Assembly: GCA_017163975.1 (NCBI GenBank)
Contig: JAFFSR010000004.1
Coordinates: 8,556,001-8,620,000 of the forward strand
Origin: Anastatus disparis
Lineage: Eukaryota > Arthropoda > Insecta > Hymenoptera > Eupelmidae
Length of the DNA stretch: 64,000 nucleotides
Reading direction: 5' to 3'
Shown: in pieces, positions 46,090 through 58,726 of the stretch
Numbering within the stretch: the first letter of the stretch is position 1
How the letters are laid out: each line of letters begins with the position of its first letter
Notes under the pieces: generated by a model
Seen by the model: the letters and a program-made list of their open reading frames with translations, nothing else
Databases searched by the model: none
What the model was told of the DNA's origin: nothing
Made by a program: the position numbers and the translations under genes

Positions 46090-49000
46090 GGCCTAATCCA
46101 CTTTTATTAATAATCTTGTACTTAAATCTCAAAACTATTAATACATACTATTTTTTTAAATAAAACATTATCAATATTATCTTTTAAATTTTTCAATAAC
46201 TTTTTTAATTTTTTTATATTAATTCATTTTTAAAAATGTGTATGATGAATTTCAATCCATTTATATTTTTATAAATTTCATTTATTTACTAATAAATAAT
46301 AACTTAATTAATATTTTGTAATCTATCAGCATAAAATAATATATATTTAATTAATTCAAATATTGACTTTGTTTTTTTTAATACATTTTTATGTTTTTTT
46401 TTCATTTTTGAGAAAATTGACGATATTTTATATAATTTAAAAAATTCCAATTAATATTCGTATATTTAATGTCAAATAATTTAATTTTTTAAAACATTAT
46501 AAAACATTTTTTTATATGTTATTTAGTTAAAAAATTTGTCAGGGACCCTCTCTTATCTAAGATATTATTTTTATTTTTATTTATATTGTTGTACCAAAAC
46601 GAAACAAATATTATGTTTCTTTTGTTGAGAAAAAAGATCAAAAAAATTGTTTTATTTTCTATTAAAAAAAGTCATTTTTAAGTTATTATGATTTTTAAAA
46701 TAAAAACGAAACAAAGTTAATGTAGAAAAAATTAAATTAACTAAAACTAAAAGGGAATTCCTATACGAATTTTTTGGACGGTTTTTGGTACCAATAATTC
46801 TTATATCTATCTATAGCCAAATAAATGCTAAATAATTTAATTTAAACATTCATTAACACATATCTTATGCTATTGAAAAATGAGATATATAAATTTTTGT
46901 TAATTTGGCAACTTCAGTTCAACTAGTGACTATTAAAATAATATACAATATTGCCAAATCATAGGTTTTAAAAATAAATAACTCTTATAATTCCATGTAG
47001 TATAATGAGTATCATATATCATACTCATTTTAGTAACAAGAGGCAATTACTTGAAATAACAAAAAAAATTTGAAAGTTTTTATGAATTTTATGATTCCTC
47101 AATTACTAAAATCTTAAACCAATTTTATTTTGTTTTTGTTTAACGTTTTACAAACAAATGAAAATGATTAATTTTTTTTGTTTTTATTTTAGAAAACATT
47201 ACAAAAGAAAGATATTTAATTTTTTTTAATTTCATTGAAATACAAAAAATAAACAACATCATCATATTCGATGTGGTAATAAAAAAACTTGATTTGAAAC
47301 CAAATTATCTTTATTTTCGTTTTTAAAAATTCAAACAAATTTCGTGATCATTAAGATTTTGATTCCGAAAATAAAAGAAAAACAAAATTAAATATTTAGT
47401 TTATTTCGTTTTCGAAATGGTCTCTCAAATTTAATATAATTATTATTAATATCATTACAATCATACTATTTTTATTATTTCATATATTTTTAAATGCTTT
47501 CAAATAATTTTGTAATACTTTTTATACAAAATAAAATTTGCTATTTCAATTAAGGTTAATACACTACTCAAGAATATTGTCATTTACAAGAAGTAGACTA
47601 TCACAAGCTTTAACCTTCTACTAGTTTTTTTCGTGGAAATAACTAATAAAAGTATTGATAAGTACATAGTGTATTTATTAACAAAATTATAAGATGAACT
47701 TTAAATTTTGTCAGGGGTAGGAATGAACAGTCAATTTATAGCGACGTAAACAGTCCTATAGGTTCTGTAGTTTAATAATGTTAATAATATCATTAATATT
47801 TCAAGATTTACTTTTAAATATTTTGTCACGATATTTTGAAAAAAATTTGGCTGCTGGGGCAAGTATTAACAAATCTTCGGGTCAAACATTAATACTGTCA
47901 ATACGTAAGGATATATTTGAAAAGAAAGACGAAACGCGATAGATAACAAATTAAATTAAGACTACTGGAATCTTTTTCATAACATCATAAGATTTTTGTA
48001 CTTATAATTTTTGTATAAGAAAAATATTAATATTATTTTAACTTTTAAAAAAGGTTAACAAATTATTTTTTCATATTTTGTTAAAATTTGGTTTTTTATT
48101 AGTATATTATGCGCCTATTGATCTCATTAAATGAAATACAGTTTTCAAAATCTTGAATTTTATTGATTAAATAATAGATAGTTGTAATTTATAAAGCAAC
48201 ATACTGACAGAGTTTTACATTTATTTGGAATATGGACTGGCAATGTTATTTGAAATAAACGTGAGTTTTAATCATCATCTATTGCGTTTTTTGTTAATTT
48301 TTTCAAATATTATCTGATTTACGCGATTTTTAATTAATTATTTACTGTTTTACTACATTAATTTATTATTAGATCTTGTTTTATAAATGCGTACTTTTGT
48401 AAATGAATTTTATACCAATTATATTTAGTAAGAATTTCTTAGTACTAATATTCACAATGTTTTGTTATTTTAGTTTTATTATATATCGATTTTTATTTAT
48501 AATAAAATTATTTTATGCGGACGAACTTTCCGTTAGGGATGTGAAAAATGAATATTACGCTCCAAGAAGTAGGCACCTCGATCTTGCATCAACTAACGCG
48601 GGAGCAAACACCATACATTTTCCCTTGGCGCATAATATACAACTTCTTTTTCTGTTATTGCGAATCAAGAGGATGTGAATAAATAAGACTCATCATAATT
48701 ATAAACATTTTAAGTTATTCATAGTTAATATTCATGTTAATTATACATGCTTCTGGGCATCGATAAGATGATGGTAAATAGCAACTAATTATTATAGTAC
48801 TATATTCATAAAGTATAATTTTAATAGAAAATTAAAACACAAAACATAATCACAAACATTTTAACAATATATATTTTACATTGTTTACAGAACATTTTTA
48901 AAAAATAATTTTGTTTATATTTAATATTTTCTTCATATGTAGGTTGCACCACCCTTTTCAGATTTCTGAATTCATTCCTGAAACAATCTAAAAAATTGAT

Positions 49001-51330
49001 GATTACATATATGCAATGCAAATTTAATATCATGTTAGTAAAACATAATAATATTATCGAGTGTATATTTAGAACAGTTATTCATTTAAATAAAACAAAG
49101 AAATTAAATAGCTCTTTTCATAAATTTTAAACATCACTAAAATTGAACACAATATTGTAGATTTAAGATAAATAGCTGATTCCATTACAATTTATGTAGA
49201 TCGTCAATACCAAACAAGTTCTCTTATATATTTTAATAGACACATTTCTAATAATAAAAAAAATGTTTGTAATTTAATTATCTACTAGATATTACATGTA
49301 AATATGAAATTCAATAAACTTCAATTATATCCAACCCGGATTCCGTCCAATGTTCTAATTTAGGAAACGATTGTTTATTAAAATATGAGAAATTATTTTT
49401 AATTTTTAATATTGTTCTTATTAAAACATAATTTCTTTCTTAGAATTATTCAGTAAAAAAAAAATATTCAATTTGTTGAAAACAGATTATTTCAAATAAC
49501 AATATTTAGTCTTTACTTAAATTTATATACAAATAATTTTAATTAAAAATCAATAAGTTTTTCAATAGATAAAAATATATTATTATTATTGGTTTAAACA
49601 AACATTGAATGTTGCTTCAATTTTCCGTTCAAAAGCATTAATCCTGTGTTTTTTTTTAAAATTCTATTTCCCTTAACCGCGTTCAATCTTTTATTCAATT
49701 ATATTTTCATATTCATACAAATGCCTTTACGATAAATTGTGATGAATTTTTTGGATTGATAATAATTTTAATTATTTAATATAAAATATAATCTTATCTT
49801 GGTATGCCGTATTCCGCTTTTTAAAATAGCTTATCAAATGTACGCAATAATATACCAGGTAATTTCAAAAGAAAAATTTTTTCAAACATATGTTTTACTT
49901 TATATAAGACATTTGAATTTATTATTATTTATCGCCGGTCTACCTTAAAAAAACTAATTTTAATATTTATGAAACATTTAAAATTTTTAATTATTTTTAT
50001 AATATCGTTACTAAGAAAGTCGTGACTCACGTATTTGTAATTAGATTCAAATAAAAGTCATTACGGAGTAATATTTAAATTTTGAAGGTTTGTTTAGATT
50101 TTTCGTAATTTTATCAAAATTTCTATCCGATTTGAGTTAGATTCTGGAACTTTAAAAAAAAATATAGAATTTTTTTGTCATTAACAACATCGAAGGAAAA
50201 CAATAACAAATTTTAAAATGTTATATGGGTTTTTATGTGGAAAATTCCATTTTAACTGACAACGTTGTAATATAAATATACATTTTTATAAACCAAAACT
50301 ACAATTTTCAATTTTCCTGATAGAAAATAATATGTCAACGATTAAACAATATATATATATATATATAAAATATACTAAAATTGTCATTGTTTACAACGTT
50401 AATTAAAGGAAATTATAATCATTTATGCTTGAATAAGAAAATATCGTTGAAATTATAAATGGAATAATTCATTATAAATATTTGTTATGAAAATATTATA
50501 AAATTAAAGATACATTTTGTCGTTTTTTATGGAGTCTCCATTAAATCTGACCCAAAACGTCGAAGACACTTTTACAATAGCAAGATATATTTTTGCTTAT
50601 GAATTTCGTAAACACAGTTACATACTCAAAAAATTATCCCATTACAATTAATTTGAATACAAAAATAACAACGCAATGAATTTAACATTAGTCATTCATT
50701 GCAATCAAATAACGATTAAGAACAATTTATAACAATATACACTAAAAATATTTTAAAAATGAAGCAATTGGTCCTATAAGGCAAGTGTTGATAAAAAATA
50801 AAATGTGGATTCCAAATAAATAATTTTATTAATCTCCACTTCAAAATATTTTATACTATACAGACGTATTGAAAATTATCATATTTTCGTTGGGTTTTCT
50901 TATAATATTTTTAAAACAACGCTAATAATACATTATTTAAACTTATCAAAAAATGTAGAAAAATAATTATTTTTTTTAATAAACGTATTCATTGTGTCAG
51001 TCGCTCCAAATATTGGTGTATACGGCCAAGTAATGTGCGCACATAAATAGCATCTCCAATAATTGTAATAATACTTACATATACTATTTATAGTGCAATT
51101 TTTTAAAGCGTGTGCTGGGACCAATTGATTCAATTTTATAAAACAATAAAGCACGAACGTTAACTTCAACCTTTCAACATATTAGCTGGAAATGGCATAT
51201 ACATTATGAATATAAAAAAAATATTACTAAGCGCGCTATTAGCAATATTTTTCCATGTCATAAGGCTGTACAATCATTTTCATGCTAATATTTTCCTGTT
51301 ATGAAACAATTGTAAAATAATAACTCATCT
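46090..51330. other. Gene-free A+T-rich stretch
   Basis: No gene, RNA or clear repeat recognised. The frame at 48403-48678 begins as an F/I/L/Y-rich chance frame, then crosses a short patch (AACGCGGGAGCAAACACC near 48596) that resembles the hairpin at 784. Confidence 0.4.
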
Positions 51331-51334
51331 TACA

Positions 51335-52365
51335 AAGAGTACAAGTTCAGACCTTCAGTACCATAACATAATAACGATCGTCATCTATGAATATTAAGAG
51401 GAATAAGTATAAAATACTTACTGATATCATACGAATCCTAACTCCTATCCGAAATGAAAGTTCATCACCCAAATACAATATTAGAATAACAATTATTATT
51501 TCTACAAATATTTAATGATAAGGATTCAAGTTTTCAATGCCATTATACAAATTCTAACCACTACCTACAGTAGAAGGTCAGAACTCGAATATAATAACAT
51601 AATACCAACCACTATTTTTAAAAATCGATTATGGTAAGGATGAACGTGTTCAATGCTATCATACAAATTCTAACCACTACCTACAGCAGAAGGTCAGAAT
51701 TCGAATATAATAACATCATACCAACCACTTTTTTTAAAAATAGATTATGATATAAATGAACGTGCTAAATCCTATCATAAAAATTCTAACCACTACCAAC
51801 AGCAGAAGGTCAGAACTCTAATTCTAACCACTACCTATAGCAGAAGGTCAGAACTCAAATTCTAACCACTACCTATAGCAGAAGGTCAGAACTCAAATAC
51901 AATAACATAATGTTTACTACTATTACTACAATTACATAATGATAAAGATGTGCGTGCTCAGTGCTATTATACAAATTCCAACCACTGCCTAAAGCAGAAG
52001 GTCAGAACTCAAATATAATAACATAATACTAACTACTATTTCTAAAATTATATAATAATAAACATTTGCGTGCTGAATGCTATTATACAAATTCTAACCA
52101 CTACCTAGAGCAGAAGGTCAGAACTCAAATACAATAACATATTGCCAGGCACCATTTCTACAAATATAATATAAAGGATGAACGTGCTAAATGCCATCAT
52201 ACAAATTCTAACCACTACGTACAGTAGAAGGTCAAAATTCAAATATAATAACACAATAGCAACCACTACTTCTAAAAATATTACATGTTAAGGACCAACT
52301 TGTTAAATACTACCATACAAGTTCTAACTACTACTTAAAGTACAAGGTCTGAGCTGTAATATGAC
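51335..52365. repeat. Minisatellite, ~118-bp unit with an embedded 39-bp triplication
   Basis: The block ATTCTAACCACTACCTACAGCAGAAGGTCAGAACTC recurs near 51550, 51667, 51782, 51821, 51860, 51975, 52093, 52211 and 52320. Most are 111-118 bp apart, but three in a row at about 51782-51898 are only 39 bp apart. The rest of each unit is A+T-rich with ATAATAACATAATACCAACCAC. Confidence 0.85.
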
Positions 52366-52905
52366 AACATAATAGTAGTGTTTGGACCACAAACATTGAA
52401 ATGATTGTATGTATTTCCTACTAGCGCTAACCACTATTTGTAAGAAATAGGTAAGGTGAAAAGAAAAAAAAATTTCAATATCGATAGTTGAACCAAAATA
52501 TGAAGAACTATTCATGAAGAACTTTTTGAACAATCTCCCACATTTGTATTTTTTTTGCAACAGTTTGCAATGGTTCTTGTTTCGTTATTAATTGCATGAA
52601 TTTAAAATTACAACGAATTATTTTTTATTGAAATTCTGTATTTCTACCTATTAATACTTTTATATCTTTTATATAACGTAAGGAAAGATTGAAAAAATTA
52701 ACTGTATTTACTGAATAATTATTTTATATCTTCTCAAAAAATATAACTATTTGTCTAATTCATTTTTAAAAATACAAGAGGTCAACTTATAAAAGAAATG
52801 AGTAAAAACAATTTTTACATTTGAAATTTTAAACCCAATTAATGTATTTATATTTTTAAATAGATGTGTATAATTAAAATAAATCCATCCAACATTTAAA
52901 AAGTA

Positions 52906-52994
52906 ATTTTCTGCCCTCCAGCCAGAAAGCGTCAACTTTCTGGCCGCTGCTCAAAACAAAGTTGCCGCTTTCTGGCGTTGTTGGGCAGAAAAAT
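52906..52994. repeat. Hairpin, ATTTTCTGCCC / GGGCAGAAAAAT
   Basis: ATTTTCTGCCC (52906-52916) pairs with GGGCAGAAAAAT (52983-52994). Inside, GCCAGAAAGCGTCAACTTT pairs with AAAGTTGCCGCTTTCTGGC. The loop is about 20 bases. Confidence 0.7.
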
Positions 52995-53130
52995 AGAATA
53001 CGACCCATGGCCAGTAAAAAAGAAAGCCTCAGATCACATGTTTGTCAACTTCGGCTTCGCCTCAGCCGACAATTACATGTGATCTGAGACATTTCTTTTT
53101 TTACTGGCCTTGGGTCGTAATATACTATTT
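52990..53130. repeat. Long hairpin with GCTTCGC apex
   Basis: AAATAGAATACGACCCATGGCCAGTAAAAAA pairs with the mirrored TTTTTTTACTGGCCTTGGGTCGTAATATACTATTT. GCCTCAGATCACATGT pairs with ACATGTGATCTGAG. The apex holds CGGCTTCGCC (53052-53061). It directly abuts the hairpin at 52906, as in the pair at 45804/45897. Confidence 0.8.
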
Positions 53131-53249
53131 CTGACATTCTAAGACCAATATCGCAACTTCGATGCTCTTTTATGGCTCTCATGGCAATAAATACGATAAA
53201 CAACTGCTATGATATGTACTATTATCACGCGAAAATATTTTTTAATTCT

Positions 53250-56131
53250 CTATTTATATAAATATGTGTAAGAGCCTCTTGAGCCTACTTCGCTTTGAAT
53301 TTGCTTAAAAAGTTTGACTATACAGTTTCAACCTTATTCCGAAATTATGTATATTATAATTATTAATTCAGAAATTAATTATATCAATACTTATTTGATT
53401 ACGCGCCGTATTTCTATAAATAGTTGGAAGCGCCTCTAAAGCTTACTTCCGTAAAATAAGAAAAATACATTTTTAATAACGAAAGTGCTAAATAATCTTC
53501 CGCGTCTCTCTATTATTAATTCTTACAAAATAATGAGTAATCTGAAACATTTTAATAATAAAAATATATACTTTCTGGTCAAAACTTGTGAGTTTGTAAA
53601 AATATTAAGACATAACGCCCAAATTAGTTCTAATAAAGAATCAGTGATATTTTTAATTATATTAATAAATATTGTGTCAACAAATTAATCTTATTACGAG
53701 CGAAATTGCTGGTCAGCTAAAGTTTAATTACCCTTCCCTGTAAATTATAGAATTTCTTTTAATAAAATTTATAGATAAGTGTCATTTTAACTTCCCGTTG
53801 ATCATCAATTCTGCTCAAAATATGATACATTTTCTACCACGTTATCTTCATCTTCAATGAAGTCATCACGCAATCCTACTTTTATTTATTAAAATAATTA
53901 CACGCATTCGCAATGCGATAGAATCGTTACGAAAATTTTTTCTGTTAAGTATCGATACATCCTACTACTAAAATTTGTTATAGTTTAAAAAAAGTATTTG
54001 AAATTGTAATGCATATCTGTAGTAAAAACAAATTTCGATTTCCAAGTATACGATAAACATGATAATTTTTCAAGCCAATTTGTAAAAAAATTATTTATTT
54101 TAATAATTTTTTCACAAATATTAAAAGCGGCAGTATTCAATTGTGCATGTCATATATGTTTCACAAATAATAGTACAAGACAAATAAATATTAAAGCATC
54201 TTTTAAAATTATGTATTTCTAGAAATATGTGGAAGCGCCTCTTGAGCCTACTTCGCTTTGTATTCGCTGTTTCATATTCGCTTAAAAAGTTTCACTATAC
54301 AGTTTCAAACTTATTCCGAAATTATCTATATTATAATTGTTAATTCAGAAATTAATTATATCAATACTTATTTGATTACGAGCCGTACTTCTAGAAATAG
54401 TTGGAAGCGCCTCTAAAGCTTACTTCCGTAAATTAAGAAAAATACATTTTTAATAACGAAAATGCTAAATAATCTTCCGCGTCTCTCTATTATTAATTCT
54501 TACAAATTTTAATGAGTAATCTCAAAAATTTTAATAATAAAAATATATACATTCTGGTAAAAACTTGTGAGTTTGTAAAAATATTAAGACATAACGCCCA
54601 AATTAGTTCTAATAAAGAATCAGTGATATTTTTAATTATATTAATAAATATCCTGTCAACAAATTAATCTTATTTCGAGCGAAATTGCTGGTCAGCTAAC
54701 GTTTAATTACCCTTCCCTGTAAATTATAGAATTTCTTTTAATAAAATTTATAGATAAGTGTCATTTTAACTTCCCGTTGATCATCAATTCTGCTCAAAAT
54801 ATGATACATTTTCTACCACGTTATCTTCATCTTCAATGAAGTCATCACGCAATCCTACTTTTATTTATTAAAATAATTACACGCATTCGCAATGCGATAG
54901 AATCGTTACGAAAATTTTTTCTGTTAAGTATCGATACATCCTACTACTAAAATTTGTTATAGTTTAAAAAAAAGTATTTGAAATTGTAATGCACATCTGT
55001 AGTAAAAACAAATTTCGATTTTCAAGTATACGATAAACATTATAATTTTTGAAGCCAATTTGTAAAAAAATTATTTATTTTAATAATTTTTTCACAAATA
55101 TTAAAAGCGGCAGTATTCAATTGTGCATGTCATATATGTTTCACAAATAATAGTACAAGACAAATAAATATTAAAGCATCTTTTAAAATTATGTATTTCT
55201 AGAAATATGTGGAAGCGCCTCTTGAGCCTACTTCGCTTTGTATTCGCTGTTTCATATTCGCTTAAAAAGTTTCACTATACAGTTTCAAACTTATTCCGAA
55301 ATTATCTATATTATAATTGTTAATTCAGAAATTAATTATATCAATACTTATTTGATTACGAGCCGTACTTCTAGAAATAGTTGGAAGCGCCTCTAAAGCT
55401 TACTTCCGTAAATTAAGAAAAATACATTTTTAATAACGAAAATGCTAAATAATCTTCCGCGTCTCTCTATTATTAATTCTTACAAATTTTAATGAGTAAT
55501 CTCAAAAATTTTAATAATAAAAATATATACATTCTGGTAAAAACTTGTGAGTTTGTAAAAATATTAAGACATAACGCCCAAATTAGTTCTAATAAAGAAT
55601 CAGTGATATTTTTAATTATATTAATAAATATCCTGTCAACAAATTAATCTTATTTCGAGCGAAATTGCTGGTCAGCTAAAGTTTAATTACCCTTCCCTGT
55701 AAATTATAGAATTTCTTTTAATAAAATTTATAGATAAGTGTCATTTTAACTTCCCGTTGATCATCAATTCTGCTCAAAATATGATACATTTTCTGCCACG
55801 TTATCTTCATCTTCAATGAAGTCATCACGCAATCCTAATTTTATTTATTAAAATAATTACACGCATTCGCAATGCGATAGAATCGTTACGAAAATTTTTT
55901 CTGTTAAGTATCGATACATCCTACTACTAAAATTTGTTATAGTTTAAAAAAAAGTATTTGAAATTGTAATGCACATCTGTAGTAAAAACAAATTTCGATT
56001 TCCAAGTATACGATAAACATGATAATTTTTGAAGCCAATTTGTAAAAAAATTATTTATTTTAATAATTTTTTCACAAATATTAAAAGCGGCTGTATTCAA
56101 TTGTGCATGTCATATATGTTTCACAAATAAT
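53250..56131. repeat. Tandem array, ~970-bp unit, three copies
   Basis: CTCTTGAGCCTACTTCGCTTTG recurs at 53276, 54239 and 55219 (spacing 963 and 980 bp), and the segments between are almost identical. The first copy lacks a short TATTCGCTGTTTCA piece and has a different first ~50 bp. The array ends at CAAATAATAG near 56131. The frame at 53485-53688 is broken in the other copies, so it is not kept as a gene. Confidence 0.9.
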
Positions 56132-57893
56132 AGAAAAAGCAATAAAAACAATGTAGACAATATTAATAAAGACCAAAAATCAATTTCAAGATTACAATTT
56201 ACTTTTAAAATACCTATAGAGGAATCGTTATTCATTATCGTATGGCAACGTAAACAGGTGAGATATTTTTGATTTACGGAAACCAATTCATTTTCATCGT
56301 AAAATTTATTACATAAATTATTAACAATCATAATTAAAATTTTTCAATAGTATAGTACGTACATATTAGATTTAATTTAAAGCATCTTTATTCAATACAG
56401 TTGATAATTAGACCTCTTGTATTTTTATCACGTATTGAACTTGAAAACTTCAAAATAACATAAAAAGTTAATTCACCAATATTTATTCCATTATTATAAA
56501 TAAAAATTTCTCAAAATATTTTTATTTGTATGTTCACTTATTTTTATTATTTGAAGAATTATATTTAAAAGTGTCTTATTTTAACGATTTTTTTAAAAGC
56601 ACGTTTTCACCTTACTTAATATTTATATATTTTTATTACTAAAATATTAATAGAAATTGCAAGTTATTATATATTATATAATAATCGTAATGATATAAAA
56701 ATATCTTGAAAGTTTATCTATAGATGAACACATCATATATAAAAATAAAAAGGCTTTAAAAAGAGCAATTTAACGTCTTTGTAAAAAATTACTCGATAAT
56801 ATTATAATATTATTGCAATGCATATATAATTCATCAGTAATAACATTATTTTTCATATTTTATACAAGTAAATATACATATAATTCATTAATAATAACTT
56901 AAAGTGAACCCATTATGAAACTAAAGAAACTAATATTAAGGGTAACATTATATTCTTACATACTTTATTTTATTTGTAAATGAAGGTAGATCTAACATTA
57001 ACTTTTTTAAGCACTCACAGTTGCAATTATTTTTTAAAATACAGTGAAAGTAAAGATAATTGAGACATTATATTTTTTTTATGCTTCATTCCGTATCATA
57101 TTTATAATTTTCATTAGATAAACTTAAAATTCGATTTGTACCTTTTTAGTAAATACTTTATTTTCAGGAAATGTACATACAATTTTAATAAATGATTATT
57201 CATTAAAATTTTTGATAATCGTTTAAATTTTTATTTGTGGTTAAACAGAATCAAAATTTATATAAATTCGCGAAAAATTATATTTTGTAATAAAATCTAT
57301 ATAATTGTGTACGCTTACGTTTTAAATATACTTAAAAAGCAAAAACTAAAATTTTAAGTTTGTTAATTAAAAAAGTTACTACCCATTTAATAATTGTAAA
57401 TAATTGAATTCATGTATACAAAATGTAGTGTATATTTAATAAAAACACATCTTACATTTAAATTTGTACATTAATTTATCATTATATAAATATATGGCAT
57501 ATCATATTTTGTCTCAGTGGCGACGCCCATAATCAAATCAATTGTTATTAGTGTACATTACTTGTAGTTACATCTAGCAACCACACCTCATAAAACTATT
57601 TATTTATAAACTTATTTAAAATATATTTTTGTAGCTTTTCACGTATTCATAAAAATAATATTAACACTTATTTACAAGGTCGTCATTATAAGTTGTTTGA
57701 TGTTAGGACTACCTTCAAAGATTTCAATTTATACTATAACAATTATTTACAGGTTAATAAAATAAATTTATTTGGAGACCTACTTTTGATAATTGAATCG
57801 AAAAAGTATATTTTTGAAACTACATTTTGGAATATAAAAATTAGAAATAATTCAGCTCTACAAAAGATTAATTTGAAAATTATATTTATTGAA
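56132..57893. other. Gene-free A+T-rich stretch
   Basis: No gene supported. A minus frame at 56110-56331 has a CxxC and a hydrophobic C-terminus but no family match that I know, and its last codons run into the 970-bp array. Confidence 0.4.
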
Positions 57894-58726
57894 TCATAAT
57901 GTTATTACCTTTTTCTCTTTCTTCGGTCGCCTTTTTCTTTTCTTCTTTGAACTTCTACTTGCCATATCATTGGACGACTGACCGCTTTCTGTATAATGAA
58001 TATTTTAAAACATTTATTACATTTTCGTAATATCACCGCGTGTAAGTAAGAAATAATCGCTTTATTCTAAATTTCATATAATACTTAATTCCATAAAAAT
58101 TTAATAAGTGTAGAATACAAATATAATAAAAATTGAACAAAAATAATTATAAATTTTAAAAACCAGAAAGCTAGACAAAAAAATTGTTAGAGTTTTACGG
58201 ATTTACTTTGTACGAACAATTAATTAATATCAGACAAAATGTTATGTTATTCTCCGTTTAAATCAAGTGATCGAATTAATAACATTTTTAAAATACAAAT
58301 CACGCAAATAATGTAGTCAACAATGTCATAATATACGATAACTTATTTAAAATAAACTTTATAACAATTATTTTCATTTGAATACTCACTGTATTTTCTG
58401 TAATGTTTTCTGATAATTGATTAAACATTTTAAAATGGAATGATAATAAAATTAAGTTGATGACAAAATTATATTTATTAACTTTCAATATAAAATACTG
58501 TGGTTATCCTTATCTTATTTGTTATAAAGTATAAAAAATAACATTTTTCGGGTAATGTAATAAATTTTATCCCATAGATATGATAATTTCAATATTTAAT
58601 TACCTCTTCGTTTATCGTTCAAACGTCTGCTAGGGTTCTTCCGTCTATTTCTACTATTTTTATAGGGTTTTGTGAGATTATCCACATTGAGATCCGATGA
58701 ACAACGGGATTGAGATTTTCCTTGAA
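57894..58726 (-). CDS. Last two exons, basic C-terminus
   Basis: Exon 58726-58604 (123 nt) encodes IQGKSQSRCSSD then a basic YKNSRNRRKNPSRRLNDKRR stretch. Exon 57988-57894 encodes ESGQSSNDMASRSS, a KKKRKRRPKKEKK cluster and VITL before TGA at 57894-57896. The cluster matches a nuclear localisation signal. Frames remain consistent with the phase-1 exons before them. Confidence 0.7.

Noticed and set aside
48403..48678. 91-codon hypothetical gene
   Set aside because: Composition is that of chance A+T-rich frames and no domain or splice context supports it.
51335..52365. CRISPR-like repeat-spacer array
   Set aside because: Units vary in length, spacers are related to one another, and the setting is a eukaryotic nuclear genome.
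56110..56331. Small membrane protein with CxxC
   Set aside because: No family recognised and the 3' end runs into the boundary of the 970-bp array; kept only as a mention.
58380..58425. Additional micro-exon in the MULE gene (TTATCAG|...ATACA|GTGAGT)
   Set aside because: Good-looking splice signals but 20 nt, which breaks the phase-1 frame of its neighbours.
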